DNA of 64,000 bases from Provencibacterium sp. (GTDB lineage: Bacteria > Bacillota > Clostridia > Oscillospirales > Ruminococcaceae), in NCBI GenBank assembly GCA_022793895.1, contig JAAWDS010000053.1, forward strand, positions 1 through 64,000, read 5' to 3'. Made by a program: the position numbers and the translations under genes. Positions 1-8,417 of the stretch are shown here, in pieces. Position 1 is the stretch's first letter. Each line of letters begins with the position of its first letter. The notes beneath the pieces are model-generated. The model did no database searches and was not told the origin of the DNA. It saw only the letters and a program-made list of their open reading frames with translations.

Positions 1-70
1 CCAATCAAGAGAATACGCAATATGTCCATTGTTGATACAATCAGCGCACAATAAATTCAAATCATATATA

Positions 71-102
71 AGCAGGTGGGTTTTTAATTAAGCCCGCCTG
101 CT
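71..102. terminator. Hairpin terminator after the GH2 fragment
   Basis: Two arms, AGCAGGTGGG and CCCGCCTGCT, pair with one G-U wobble around an AT-rich loop. It lies just past the stop codon of the minus-strand GH2 gene. The A/T-rich flanks mean it could work on either strand. Confidence 0.7.
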
Positions 103-112
103 GTTATTGAGC

Positions 113-1189
113 TTACAGTTGCTGTTCTCCCGGCACTTCGGGATCCCTTCCCCAGAAGGGCACCTCCTCCTGTACCAGCATGCCGTGCTGATCGCACCAG
201 TCATAGACAAAATCATCCTGCTGCCAGTGGAAGCGGGTGAAAACGCAGTTGCTCTCCTTTAAACGGACCAGCATCTTTTCCAACTGTTCCTTGGGCTCGG
301 CCATGCCGTAGTCCGGATTCGATCCGGGCATCCATTCGGTTCCGCAGATACGTACCGCCTCCCCGTTCAGATAGAACCGGTTCCCTTCGACATGGAAATC
401 CCGGAAGCCAAAGGGGATAAAAATGGTATCTTCCACTCCTTCCCGGCTTTTAAGAGCTATCTTGACCGTATATAGAGTAGGGCTGTCAAAGTGCCAATAC
501 CGGACGAAAGGAAGCTCTTGTGCGGCGGCGGCTCTCCCGGCGGCGCAGGGGACGCTTCCTTGAAGCAGTGGCGCGGCCGCTCCTTCCGGGCCGCCGTACA
601 GCTCCCAGGAGAGGGAAAGCTCCCCGGTTTCCGGACCGTCCGCCGTTACCTCTAAGCCCCACCGGCCCGCTCCTTCCTCCCGGCGTTCCCCCAAGGAGGG
701 GATCACCGGCTGCGCCGTCACCTGGGCCGTTTGCAGAGCATGGCGTCCCGTAGTATAAAGGGAGACCTCTCGGATGAGTCCCCCGTCGTTGGCCCAATCG
801 AAGCTCCGGCGATAGGGGAGCATCTCTGCGCTAAAGGCGTTGGAGACTTTTACCATTAAGAGGTTGACGGCGCCGGGGCGGATATGCGGCGTCAGCTCCA
901 CTGTAAAGGAGGTATAGCCGGAGTGCGCATGCTTTCCCACCTCTATCCCGTTGAGATAGATAACCGCATGGTGGTAAACGGCTCCAAAGTGAACCCATAT
1001 CCGTTTTTCGCGCCAATCGCTGGGGATGGACAGCTCATGCTGGTACCAGCCGGTTCCCCAGTACTCTTCGCTCCCATCCTCCACATTCCAGGTGTGGGGC
1101 AGCCGGACCATCCGGCCGTTTTTTAGACATTCCGGCGTGTCTCCCAATTGGAACAGCCAGTTCTCCAATATCGTTTTATCCCGCTTCAT
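113..1189 (-). CDS. Truncated glycoside hydrolase family 2 protein
   Basis: 358 residues. Residues 1-150 form a GH2 sugar-binding jelly-roll (LPHTWN, GTGWYQHEL, AVIYLNG); about 155-265 is an Ig-like domain; about 266-358 is only the first strands of the TIM barrel (FYLNGEAVRICG, FTRFHW, LVQEEVPFWG). Family members are usually 550-1000 residues, with the acid/base and nucleophile glutamates further downstream, so this protein lacks the catalytic half. The stop is clean and a terminator follows immediately, so the truncation is not a window-edge effect. It lies 23 bp downstream of the DUF5107/TPR gene and was probably co-transcribed with it. It is either a decayed beta-galactosidase/glucuronidase-type enzyme or a carbohydrate-binding remnant. 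Confidence 0.85.
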   Translation of the reverse strand: MKRDKTILENWLFQLGDTPECLKNGRMVRLPHTWNVEDGSEEYWGTGWYQHELSIPSDWREKRIWVHFGAVYHHAVIYLNGIEVGKHAHSGYTSFTVELTPHIRPGAVNLLMVKVSNAFSAEMLPYRRSFDWANDGGLIREVSLYTTGRHALQTAQVTAQPVIPSLGERREEGAGRWGLEVTADGPETGELSLSWELYGGPEGAAAPLLQGSVPCAAGRAAAAQELPFVRYWHFDSPTLYTVKIALKSREGVEDTIFIPFGFRDFHVEGNRFYLNGEAVRICGTEWMPGSNPDYGMAEPKEQLEKMLVRLKESNCVFTRFHWQQDDFVYDWCDQHGMLVQEEVPFWGRDPEVPGEQQL

Positions 1190-1212
1190 GCAGCTTCCTT
1201 CCTCTCTCGTTT

Positions 1213-4200
1213 TTATAGAGTCCGCATCGGGGCGGACAGCTGCGCCTTATGGCGCCGAACCCCGTAATGTCCCGGAGCGAGGGCAAGGGCGGCGTCAAAG
1301 GCTCCCAGCGCTTTTTCCGTTTGTCCGAGACCCATGTAGCCAAGGCCCATCATGTAGTAGCAATGAACCTGGTTTTTCTCGTCCAGATCCGTTTCAAATA
1401 CCAGGAAGTCCGGCAGGCTGACGGCGAAATAGTCCAGCACCTGTTTTTGAAACAGCTGCTTTTCCCCATAGGCAATCAGCTTGTGGAAGCGGGATCGGGC
1501 TTCCTCCTCCCGGCCCAATTCCAGCAGCGCGGCCCCTTGATAATAGATCATGTGGGGCGGCTGGTCGTTATAGTAAAGAGCGCTGGCGGGCTCGGAAAGA
1601 CCGGCAGCCGCTTTTAAGAAGCATTCCCGCGCCTTTTTCTCGTCGAGATGCCGGTAGGCCAGGCCCATCCAATAATAGAGATTGTTTTCCTGAGCGCCGG
1701 TCAGCTTCCCTTCGCCAAAGTTGGGGAAATAGACAGACGCTTTCTCCAGATGATCGATGGCTTGCCGGTATTTTCCCTCTGCTATCAGCTTGTGGGCCAT
1801 TCCCAAGCGGGCTTCTATGTGCTGGGTGGGAACCTTCCCCTCGCCACCCTCCCACGGGTGAAAATTGCGGGTGGTCAGCAGCTCGATAGCCGTTTCATAT
1901 TCGCCGAGCTGATTGAGGAGTTCTGCATAAGAAACGGACAGATCATCCCGCTTCTCCACCAGGCTCCGGTTTTCCTCCATCGCCTTTCTTTGCTCGGCAA
2001 AGGGAAGTCCAATCTTTTTATAGAGCTCGCAGAGCTCATAAAAAACGCGGGCATCCTCCCGGTTGCAGGCGAAAGCCTCCTCTAGCTCCCGCCGGGCGGC
2101 CGCATAGTCGCGCTGCTTGTTGGCATAATAGAGCGCCAGGTTCCGGTGGACGGTGGGGAAGCGGCTATCGAGCTTTGCGCTGGCCTCCCAGGCGGTCTTG
2201 GCATCGTCATACCGCTTTTTATCATAGAGAAAGCAGCCCAGATAGTAAAGGGCTTTGGCATCGCCGGGGTTTTGCTCCGCCGCTTGCCGGAGAATCTGGT
2301 ACTCCTCCAGCCGGTTGGGGAAACAGTAGTCGCTGTCCGCCTGCGCCGCTTCCTTCCAGGCGGCGTCCGCGCCTGCATCGCCGCGCGCCTGCATGCAGGC
2401 GGCCAGGAAATACCGGATCATGGCGTACTCTTCGCCGCCGTTTTGGATATGTCCGCGCAGAATCTGTTCCGCATCGCCATATTGCCCCAGCTCCCGGTAG
2501 GCGACAGCTAGGTTGATCGCATTGTGGGCGTCTCCCCGCAGCAGTTGGCGGAGCCGGACTCCGGCTGCCTCTTCGCCGGTGAGCAGCGCCAGTTCCCTGG
2601 CGGCCACGGCGTCCATCGGGTCGAACTCCCTTGTTTCCTCCGCTGTTTTGAGCGCGGCCTTCCGGTTGTCCAACAGGCGGTTCAGAATAGTGACGGCCGC
2701 GCGGGTTCCAAAGTTTTTGTAGTTTGCCCATAGCGACTGCTTTGCATGGTCCAAAGCCTCCCGCAGCTTTCCCTGACGGGCCGAGATGCGCGCCAGCTTC
2801 AAAAATCCCTGGCTTCTCCAGGCGTCGCTCCAGGTGGCTTTATAATAGGTGTCGAAGGCCGCCGCCTCTTTGCCCTGGTATTCCAGGGCTTTGCCGAGAT
2901 TGTAAAATACTTCCCCGTCGTAGGGGTTGGGGCTGTGGCGGGTAGCGGTTTCCTTCGCCGCCTCAAAGAGCGCCTGCGCTTCTGCAAATTGGCCGCGGCG
3001 CAGCAGGAGATTCCCATAGGCGTTGTTGAGCCGCAGATCGCCGGGATCCCGTTTGAGTCCTTCCCGGTAGTAGAGTTCCGGTTCATAGGTGGCGTGGCGG
3101 TATTGCTCCAGGTGCAGGCCCGCCAGCAGCAGTGCCTCGGTGTTCGAAAGGCTTTCCGGCGCGCCGATGGCCTTGGCCGGTTCAGGAACCCGTTCCGGCG
3201 CGGGCTTCTCCGGCGCATAGCGCAGCGGCTTCGCGCCGTCCGCCTCGACCGTCAGGTTCAGCTCCCACTCGTGGGCCTGGACCGGAACCTCTTGCTCATA
3301 GGTCTCCGCCGGAGAAAGGCGGACGGCGGCGGTGAAGATCGTCTCTCCGCCCTTGGCCAGCCGGACATGGACGTTCTCCAGCATCTTGGGGGAGTAGAGC
3401 TGGATGACCGCCTTCCCGTCCGCGGCCGCCAATCCGGCAACGATGTCCTCATTGGCGCATTTGACCTCGCCCACCGCCTTGTAGGGCATAAAGTGTTGGA
3501 TGAAGTTTTTTCCGGAATAGGGCTGTAGCCAGGTGAAATCCGGCTGGTTGTCGGTGAAAACGCCGGTCATCAGCTCGATGTAGGGGCCGTCCTCATCGGT
3601 CAGGTTGCGGTCCCAGGCGCGGCCGAACTCCCCGCTGCCCCAGGTCCACTGCTTTTTTCCCGGAGCGATGTGGTGATCGGCCACATGCAGAATGCCCGCC
3701 TGCCTGCGGTAGTCGTAGCCGCCCACAAAGTCATAATCCGAGTGGTAGGCCATGTAGCTGGTGGGGACGGGGATGCTTTTATAGCGGCTGATATCTACTC
3801 CACGGGAGTAATCCATCTTGTAGTAGGTCCCAGTGGCGATGGGGAAGCGCGAGACATCCCGTTTGCCGTGATCCATTACGGCATGGACATCCGGCGGGAA
3901 GATGGATTGGGTCTCCTCATGCACCGCGACGGCGGGGTTGGCCCACCAGAGGAAGGTCTGGGGTTCACTGGTGGGGTTATACAGCTCGCCGGATATTTCA
4001 ATGACGGCAACCCCCTCCCGCACGGTGATGCCGGTCGTCACCCTGGTGCCATACATGCGGTCGGTCTCGCTGAGCCAAACCGTTTTCTTTTGGGGGTCCC
4101 GATCGTCGATGGAATACTCCACCGGCCCAAAGGTGTTGGGCCGGTGGTGCTGGGGCCAGTTAAATTCAATCCCGCCGGAGATCCAGGGACCGGTCAGCCC

Positions 4201-4509
4201 CACCAGGGCGGGCTTTATCACCCGGTTGTAGTAAACAAAGTCGTATTGGTTGGTCTTGTCCAGCGCGCGGTAGATCCGGCCGCCGAGCTCCGGCAGAACC
4301 TGCACCTGGATATATTCGTTTTCCAGGAATACCATCTGGTACTCCCGGTCCCGCTTCTCATCGTCGATCTTATCGATGACTGGCCAGGGATAAACGCGCC
4401 CGCTGCTGCCCTGGTAGACCCGTTTCTCCAAAAACATCGGGTTTTTATCGCGTTCGCCCACCCCATAGGTGGGGATTTTTACCCGTTCGCTCCAGATTTT
4501 TACCGCCAT
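1213..4509 (-). CDS. DUF5107 domain / tetratricopeptide-repeat protein
   Basis: 1098 residues from the chosen start. The N-terminal ~400 residues look like DUF5107, a galactose-mutarotase-like beta-sandwich found in carbohydrate loci (ELGGRIYRALDKT, GGIEFNWPQHHRPNTFGPVEY). From about residue 440 to the C-terminus there are many TPR helices (repeated A-x-Y-x-LG-x-x-L patterns). There is no signal peptide, so it is likely cytoplasmic. I chose ATG 4509 (MAVKIW) because the homologous part starts there; AAGGAGG lies 12 bases upstream. An in-frame ATG at 4518 is only 3 bases from the ribosome site, and earlier ATGs extend into non-homologous sequence. It sits upstream of the GH2 fragment and divergent from an AraC regulator, suggesting a sugar-responsive unit. 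Its biochemical activity is unknown. Confidence 0.85.
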   Translation of the reverse strand: MAVKIWSERVKIPTYGVGERDKNPMFLEKRVYQGSSGRVYPWPVIDKIDDEKRDREYQMVFLENEYIQVQVLPELGGRIYRALDKTNQYDFVYYNRVIKPALVGLTGPWISGGIEFNWPQHHRPNTFGPVEYSIDDRDPQKKTVWLSETDRMYGTRVTTGITVREGVAVIEISGELYNPTSEPQTFLWWANPAVAVHEETQSIFPPDVHAVMDHGKRDVSRFPIATGTYYKMDYSRGVDISRYKSIPVPTSYMAYHSDYDFVGGYDYRRQAGILHVADHHIAPGKKQWTWGSGEFGRAWDRNLTDEDGPYIELMTGVFTDNQPDFTWLQPYSGKNFIQHFMPYKAVGEVKCANEDIVAGLAAADGKAVIQLYSPKMLENVHVRLAKGGETIFTAAVRLSPAETYEQEVPVQAHEWELNLTVEADGAKPLRYAPEKPAPERVPEPAKAIGAPESLSNTEALLLAGLHLEQYRHATYEPELYYREGLKRDPGDLRLNNAYGNLLLRRGQFAEAQALFEAAKETATRHSPNPYDGEVFYNLGKALEYQGKEAAAFDTYYKATWSDAWRSQGFLKLARISARQGKLREALDHAKQSLWANYKNFGTRAAVTILNRLLDNRKAALKTAEETREFDPMDAVAARELALLTGEEAAGVRLRQLLRGDAHNAINLAVAYRELGQYGDAEQILRGHIQNGGEEYAMIRYFLAACMQARGDAGADAAWKEAAQADSDYCFPNRLEEYQILRQAAEQNPGDAKALYYLGCFLYDKKRYDDAKTAWEASAKLDSRFPTVHRNLALYYANKQRDYAAARRELEEAFACNREDARVFYELCELYKKIGLPFAEQRKAMEENRSLVEKRDDLSVSYAELLNQLGEYETAIELLTTRNFHPWEGGEGKVPTQHIEARLGMAHKLIAEGKYRQAIDHLEKASVYFPNFGEGKLTGAQENNLYYWMGLAYRHLDEKKARECFLKAAAGLSEPASALYYNDQPPHMIYYQGAALLELGREEEARSRFHKLIAYGEKQLFQKQVLDYFAVSLPDFLVFETDLDEKNQVHCYYMMGLGYMGLGQTEKALGAFDAALALAPGHYGVRRHKAQLSAPMRTL

Positions 4510-4607
4510 CTTCCGCATCTTCCTCCTTGTGGTGATGCTCCTATTGTACCGGACAAGCGGCCCCTCGGCCATACACAATTTCATGAAGGGAATGGATAAT
4601 ATTCCGA

Positions 4608-4636
4608 TTGCATTTCCCGGCGGGGGAAGTTATAAT
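4608..4636 (+). promoter_or_regulatory. Sigma-A promoter, predicted leaderless start
   Basis: TTGCAT (4608-4613), 17-base spacer, TATAAT (4631-4636). The expected transcription start, 7 bases past the -10 box, is position 4643, which is the A of the AraC regulator's ATG. Confidence 0.65.
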
Positions 4637-4642
4637 AGGTCC

Positions 4643-5533
4643 ATGGATAAAATCAGAAAAGCGGATGGATTTTTAAATGAATACCTTTTTGTGCTTCCAG
4701 AGGAGCTACTCACGCAGGTAGAGGACGATGAACTATTTCGCTCCTTGCAGGTGACGGATATCGGCTACTTCCCCAAAGCGCGCTACCACTACCGGGAACG
4801 GGAGGAGGGATGCGCCGCCGCCATCCTTCTCTATTGCCGGGACGGAAGGGGAAGCCTGTGCCTGCAGGGGAGGGAGGAGCGGACGTTGGAGCCTGGGCAG
4901 GCGGCGTTGATTCCGCCCCATACCCCACACCGGTACGGCGCTTCCCAGGAGGAGCCTTGGAGCGTCTACTGGGTGCATCTGAGAGGGGCCCTTCTCAGCG
5001 CCTATCTGCCTCTTCTGGACGGCAATTTTCCGGTGGAGATCCCCTTGCCGTTGGATAGGGAGCTGGTGCGGGAATTTCACCGCTGCTTTGAAATTCTCAA
5101 GACGCCCTACCGGCTGGAGAATTATTTTCTGGTCTGCCAATCGGCGGCGCTGATTCTGGCGTTGTTAGCCTCGGCCGCCGGGCAGGCCAAAAAACAGCTT
5201 TCCCCCAAAGGGGGAGAAGCGGTGGAAAAATGTATCCGGTTCATGAAAAACAGCCTCTCCCGCCCGCTGACGCTCGAACAGCTTGCGGAGGTTTCCGGGT
5301 TCAGCGCTTCTCATTTAAACGCGCTATTTAAACAGTACACCGGGCATGCGCCGGTGGAATATTTTATTCGGATGAAGATGCAGGCCGCCTCCAAGGAGCT
5401 GTTTTTTACCAGACGGCCGGTCAAGGAGATAGCGGTTGATTTCGGCGTTCCGGATCCCTTCTACTTTTCCCGCCTGTTTAAAAGGGTGATGGGCGTATCC
5501 CCCACCGCCTACCGGGAACAGGGGATCGGATAG
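4643..5533 (+). CDS. AraC family transcriptional regulator
   Basis: 296 residues. An N-terminal cupin-like sugar-sensing domain (about 40-140, including GQAALIPPHTPHRY) is followed by two C-terminal helix-turn-helix units (about 195-295: LTLEQLAEVSGFSASHLNALF and VKEIAVDFGVPDPFYFSRLFK). It is divergent from the DUF5107/GH2 pair and probably controls them in response to a carbohydrate. The ATG coincides with the predicted transcript start, so the mRNA may lack a 5' leader; the G-rich run upstream is too far from the ATG (about 13 bases) to be a good ribosome site. An open frame extends upstream to 4469, but it overlaps the divergent gene and encodes non-homologous sequence. Confidence 0.9.
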   Translation: MDKIRKADGFLNEYLFVLPEELLTQVEDDELFRSLQVTDIGYFPKARYHYREREEGCAAAILLYCRDGRGSLCLQGREERTLEPGQAALIPPHTPHRYGASQEEPWSVYWVHLRGALLSAYLPLLDGNFPVEIPLPLDRELVREFHRCFEILKTPYRLENYFLVCQSAALILALLASAAGQAKKQLSPKGGEAVEKCIRFMKNSLSRPLTLEQLAEVSGFSASHLNALFKQYTGHAPVEYFIRMKMQAASKELFFTRRPVKEIAVDFGVPDPFYFSRLFKRVMGVSPTAYREQGIG

Positions 5534-5565
5534 CAGAACCGCTTGAGTAGAAAGGAAGGATTGAG

Positions 5566-6240
5566 ATGAAAATTGGAATTGAGAGCAATCTGCTCCGGTC
5601 TCTTTTTAGAAACGTCTATTTTATTAACGGGACCGCTTATGCGGGGAAATCGACGATGGTCAAGCTGCTCTCTGAAAAATATGACGGCATTTGCTGCGGC
5701 GAGAATTACCATGAGCCGCTCATGGATGCGGTGGATGAAATCCGCCAGCCGAATTTGTCCTATATCCGGCAGCTAAAGGATTGGCAGGCATTCGTTTCCA
5801 GAACCCCGCAGGAATATGCCGCCTGGATAGAGGGCTGTTCCGAAGAAGCGGCGGACCTGGAGCTCCTTATGCTGATCCGGCATACGGCTTCGGGCCGGAG
5901 GGTATTTGTGGATACCAATCTCTCCCCCGGCCTCCTTCGGGAAATTTCCGATTACCGGCATGTCCTCTTTATGCTTGCGCCGCAGGAAATTTCAGTCAAC
6001 CGTTTTTTTGAGAGGGAGGATAGGGAAAAGCAGTTTATTTATCAGGTTTTATTACAGAGCGCCGACAGGGAAAAGGCTTTTGAAAATTACCGGGAATGTT
6101 TGAGAGCCGTCAACAGCGAAGCGCAGATCCGCGCGTTTGCAGAGAGCGGCTTCTACTGTATTTACCGGGAGGAAGCCCGGAGCGTTTCGGACACGCTGGC
6201 GCTGGTGGAAAAGCATTTCGGGCTTGATTTGGACCGGTAA
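5566..6240 (+). CDS. P-loop NTPase/kinase-like protein
   Basis: 224 residues with a Walker A motif near the N-terminus (GTAYAGKST, residues 22-30), preceded by a hydrophobic strand (NVYFIN). The rest has the size and layout of small-molecule kinases of the adenylate/shikimate kinase fold, with a basic lid-like segment around residues 140-165. The ribosome site AAGGAAGGA precedes the ATG. It starts 32 bp after the AraC gene and may be co-transcribed. The substrate cannot be inferred; proteins of this type occur as stand-alone genes in clostridia. It shares only the fold with the P-loop protein at 43857. Confidence 0.7.
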   Translation: MKIGIESNLLRSLFRNVYFINGTAYAGKSTMVKLLSEKYDGICCGENYHEPLMDAVDEIRQPNLSYIRQLKDWQAFVSRTPQEYAAWIEGCSEEAADLELLMLIRHTASGRRVFVDTNLSPGLLREISDYRHVLFMLAPQEISVNRFFEREDREKQFIYQVLLQSADREKAFENYRECLRAVNSEAQIRAFAESGFYCIYREEARSVSDTLALVEKHFGLDLDR

Positions 6241-6349
6241 ACGGCTTTTCGGCGGGCCCTCGATCACCGGAGGCTTCCGGCATTTCTGCCAGGCAGTCAT
6301 TTGCGCCGTTTTGGGCCGGCTGTTTTTGGCGGCTGCGGCGGATCTCCCG

Positions 6350-6378
6350 TTGCATTTGAGGGCCGGCTGGGTTATACT
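6350..6378 (+). promoter_or_regulatory. Sigma-A promoter for small membrane protein gene
   Basis: TTGCAT (6350-6355), 17-base spacer, TATACT (6373-6378). It lies about 40 bp upstream of the ATG at 6417. Confidence 0.6.
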
Positions 6379-6416
6379 GGATAATAAAAGAAGAACGTCT
6401 TGCAAAGAAAGGATGG

Positions 6417-6695
6417 ATGGAAATGATGATTCCGGAAGCGTTTTCTCAGCTGAGTACGGCAAAGAAGGCGTTTTCTATCGCGATGGCGATTGTTTCGTTT
6501 TTGATTGCGGTGCTCGCTCTGCTGTGCGCCTCGGTGGCGCGGCTGCGCCGGAAGCTGCTGCGCGCCTTGGATGAGGTGTACCGCACCCTTCCCGATCTCC
6601 GTTTTGCCGCGCAGGTCTATGTTCGGGAGCACGCCTCCGAGGAGGAGCGGGAGGAGTTCCGGCAGTTGAAAGGTAGAAAGCGTGCCCGCCGTTAA
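6417..6695 (+). CDS. Small single-span membrane protein
   Basis: 92 residues. One strongly hydrophobic helix spans about residues 17-42 (AFSIAMAIVSFLIAVLALL), followed by an Arg-rich stretch (RLRRKLLRAL) that predicts a cytoplasmic C-terminal tail, charged and helical to the end. AAAGAAAGGATGG lies just upstream of the ATG, and a good promoter lies at 6350-6378, which argues that this short gene is real. It may be the first gene of the plus-strand run that follows. I do not recognise the family. Confidence 0.6.
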   Translation: MEMMIPEAFSQLSTAKKAFSIAMAIVSFLIAVLALLCASVARLRRKLLRALDEVYRTLPDLRFAAQVYVREHASEEEREEFRQLKGRKRARR

Positions 6696-6740
6696 GCGAA
6701 TGCCGGGCGGATCCCAGCATACAGGAAGGGTGGGGCGCCG

Positions 6741-7649
6741 GTGCGCAGCGAAAAAGAGATGATGGATAAGATCTTAGAGGTGGCCGGGCGGGATGAGCGG
6801 GTGCGCGCCGTTTTCTTAAACGGTTCGCGCGCGAATCCCAACGCCCCGCGGGATATCCTGATGGACTACGACATCGTTTATCTGGTGACGGAATATGCTT
6901 CCTTCCGGGCGGAGCCCAGCTGGATCGATGTGTTTGGCGAACGGGTCATTCTGCAAACGCCGGATGATCCGGAAATTTTCACCTCCGGCTGCCGGAAGAA
7001 CCGCTATGCCTACCTGATGCAGTTTGAGGATGGCAACCGGATCGATCTCACCCTCCTGCTGCCGCAGGAGCTGGAGGCTTATCTCCGGGAGGATACGCAG
7101 ACGGTGCTTTTGCTGGATAAGGACGGACGCATTCCGCCGCTGCCGCCGCCCTCGGACAGCAGCCACCATCTGCGGCGGCCCACCCAGCAGGCGTTTACCG
7201 CCTGCTGCAATGAATTTTGGTGGGTTTCTCCCTATGTGGCTAAAGGGATCTGGCGCCGGGAGCTCCCCTTTGCGGAGGAAAACCTGAACGCCGGGGTGCG
7301 CCCCATGCTGATGCAGATGCTCTTTTGGGCCTGCGGCGTGCGGCACGGCTTTGCGATTAACCTTGGCAAACACGGAAAATATCTGGAACGGTTCCTGCCG
7401 CGGGAGGATTGGGAGCTGTTTGCCGCCTCCTATGCGGGTGGGAGCTACGAGGCGCTCTGGCAGGCGCTCGACCGGTGCGGGGAGCTCTTCGGCCGTTCAG
7501 CCGCCCTGGTGGCGGAGCAGCTGGGCTTTGCCTACCGCTTCGAGGAGGAAGAACGGGTGCGCGCCTATCTCCGGCGGCTGAAGGATCTGAAGAGGGAGGA
7601 GCAGCCGGCCGGAACACAGAAAGGGGAGAGGGAAGATGGCGAGCGATAA
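6741..7649 (+). CDS. Aminoglycoside 6-adenylyltransferase-like nucleotidyltransferase
   Basis: 302 residues. The N-terminus carries a nucleotidyltransferase core: FLNGSR at residues 26-31, then the metal-binding pair in MDYDIVYLV (D42, D44). The rest matches the ANT(6)/AadE-type architecture (SGCRKNRYAYLMQFEDGNRIDLTLL; QQAFTACCNEFWW; LPFAEENLN). Start is GTG 6741. The family includes streptomycin resistance enzymes, but chromosomal homologues are common in clostridia and need not confer resistance. The last 14 bases overlap the next gene (NYN protein), so the two are translated together. I see no mobile-element flanks. Confidence 0.8.
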   Translation: MRSEKEMMDKILEVAGRDERVRAVFLNGSRANPNAPRDILMDYDIVYLVTEYASFRAEPSWIDVFGERVILQTPDDPEIFTSGCRKNRYAYLMQFEDGNRIDLTLLLPQELEAYLREDTQTVLLLDKDGRIPPLPPPSDSSHHLRRPTQQAFTACCNEFWWVSPYVAKGIWRRELPFAEENLNAGVRPMLMQMLFWACGVRHGFAINLGKHGKYLERFLPREDWELFAASYAGGSYEALWQALDRCGELFGRSAALVAEQLGFAYRFEEEERVRAYLRRLKDLKREEQPAGTQKGEREDGER

Positions 7650-8391
7650 GCGGTTTGCCGTGCTCATCGACGCGGACAATGTTTCCGCTAAATATATCCG
7701 GTTTATCTTCAATGAAATTGCAAACGACGGGCTGGCGACCTATAAGCGCATCTATGGCGATTGGACCTGCGGCAACCTTGCGCCCTGGAAGGCGGTGCTT
7801 CTGGAAAATTCCATCACCCCTATCCAGCAATATGCCTACACCAGCGGGAAGAATGCCACCGACTCGGCCATGATCATCGATGCGATGGATATCCTCTATT
7901 CCGGCAGCGTGGAGGGCTTCTGTATCGTCTCCTCCGACAGCGATTTCACCCGTCTGGCCGCCCGGCTGCGCGAGAGCGGGATGTGCGTGGTCGGCATGGG
8001 GGAGAAGAAAACGCCGCAGCCGTTTGTGAAGGCGTGCGACCGGTTCCGTTATCTGGAAGTGCTGGCCAGCGAGGAGAGGGAAAACGAGGCCGCCGAGGAG
8101 AAGGAGCCGCAGGAGGGCCGCGGAGAGCAGAAGCCGCAGGAGATGACCAGCATGAAAACGATTAAGAAGGCGATTGCGACCGTTATCTCCGAAAATTCCG
8201 ATGAGGATGGCTGGGTGCTGACCGCTCAGGTGGGCAACGTTCTGACCAAGCGCTTCCCGGATTTCGACGTGCGCAACTTCGGCTTTAAGAAGTTTACCCC
8301 TTTTATTAAGTCGCTCAATATGTTTGAGATCCGCTCGGAGCGCCGGAAGGACGGCACAACCCAATATTGGATTAAGATGAAGGAACGATAA
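7636..8391 (+). CDS. NYN (PIN-like RNase) domain plus OST-HTH/LOTUS domain protein
   Basis: 251 residues. The N-terminal domain (about 5-145) has the acidic residues of NYN nucleases: LIDADN (D12, D14), TDSAMIIDAMD and SSDSDF. A charged Glu-rich linker (about 148-172) joins a C-terminal winged-helix OST-HTH/LOTUS domain (about 173-250), a proposed RNA-binding module. Proteins of this LabA/LOTUS type are predicted RNases acting in RNA metabolism. It overlaps the upstream nucleotidyltransferase gene by 14 bases and is followed 26 bp later by cinA. The ribosome site is GGGGAGAGGGAAG. Confidence 0.88.
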   Translation: MASDKRFAVLIDADNVSAKYIRFIFNEIANDGLATYKRIYGDWTCGNLAPWKAVLLENSITPIQQYAYTSGKNATDSAMIIDAMDILYSGSVEGFCIVSSDSDFTRLAARLRESGMCVVGMGEKKTPQPFVKACDRFRYLEVLASEERENEAAEEKEPQEGRGEQKPQEMTSMKTIKKAIATVISENSDEDGWVLTAQVGNVLTKRFPDFDVRNFGFKKFTPFIKSLNMFEIRSERRKDGTTQYWIKMKER

Positions 8392-8417
8392 GCGGGGAAA
8401 GGAAGCGGAGAAGCGAG

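Noticed and set aside
6741-7649. Acquired aminoglycoside resistance gene
   Set aside because: Composition matches the neighbours, it overlaps the next chromosomal gene, and no mobile flanks are seen; a native ANT(6)-like homologue is more likely.
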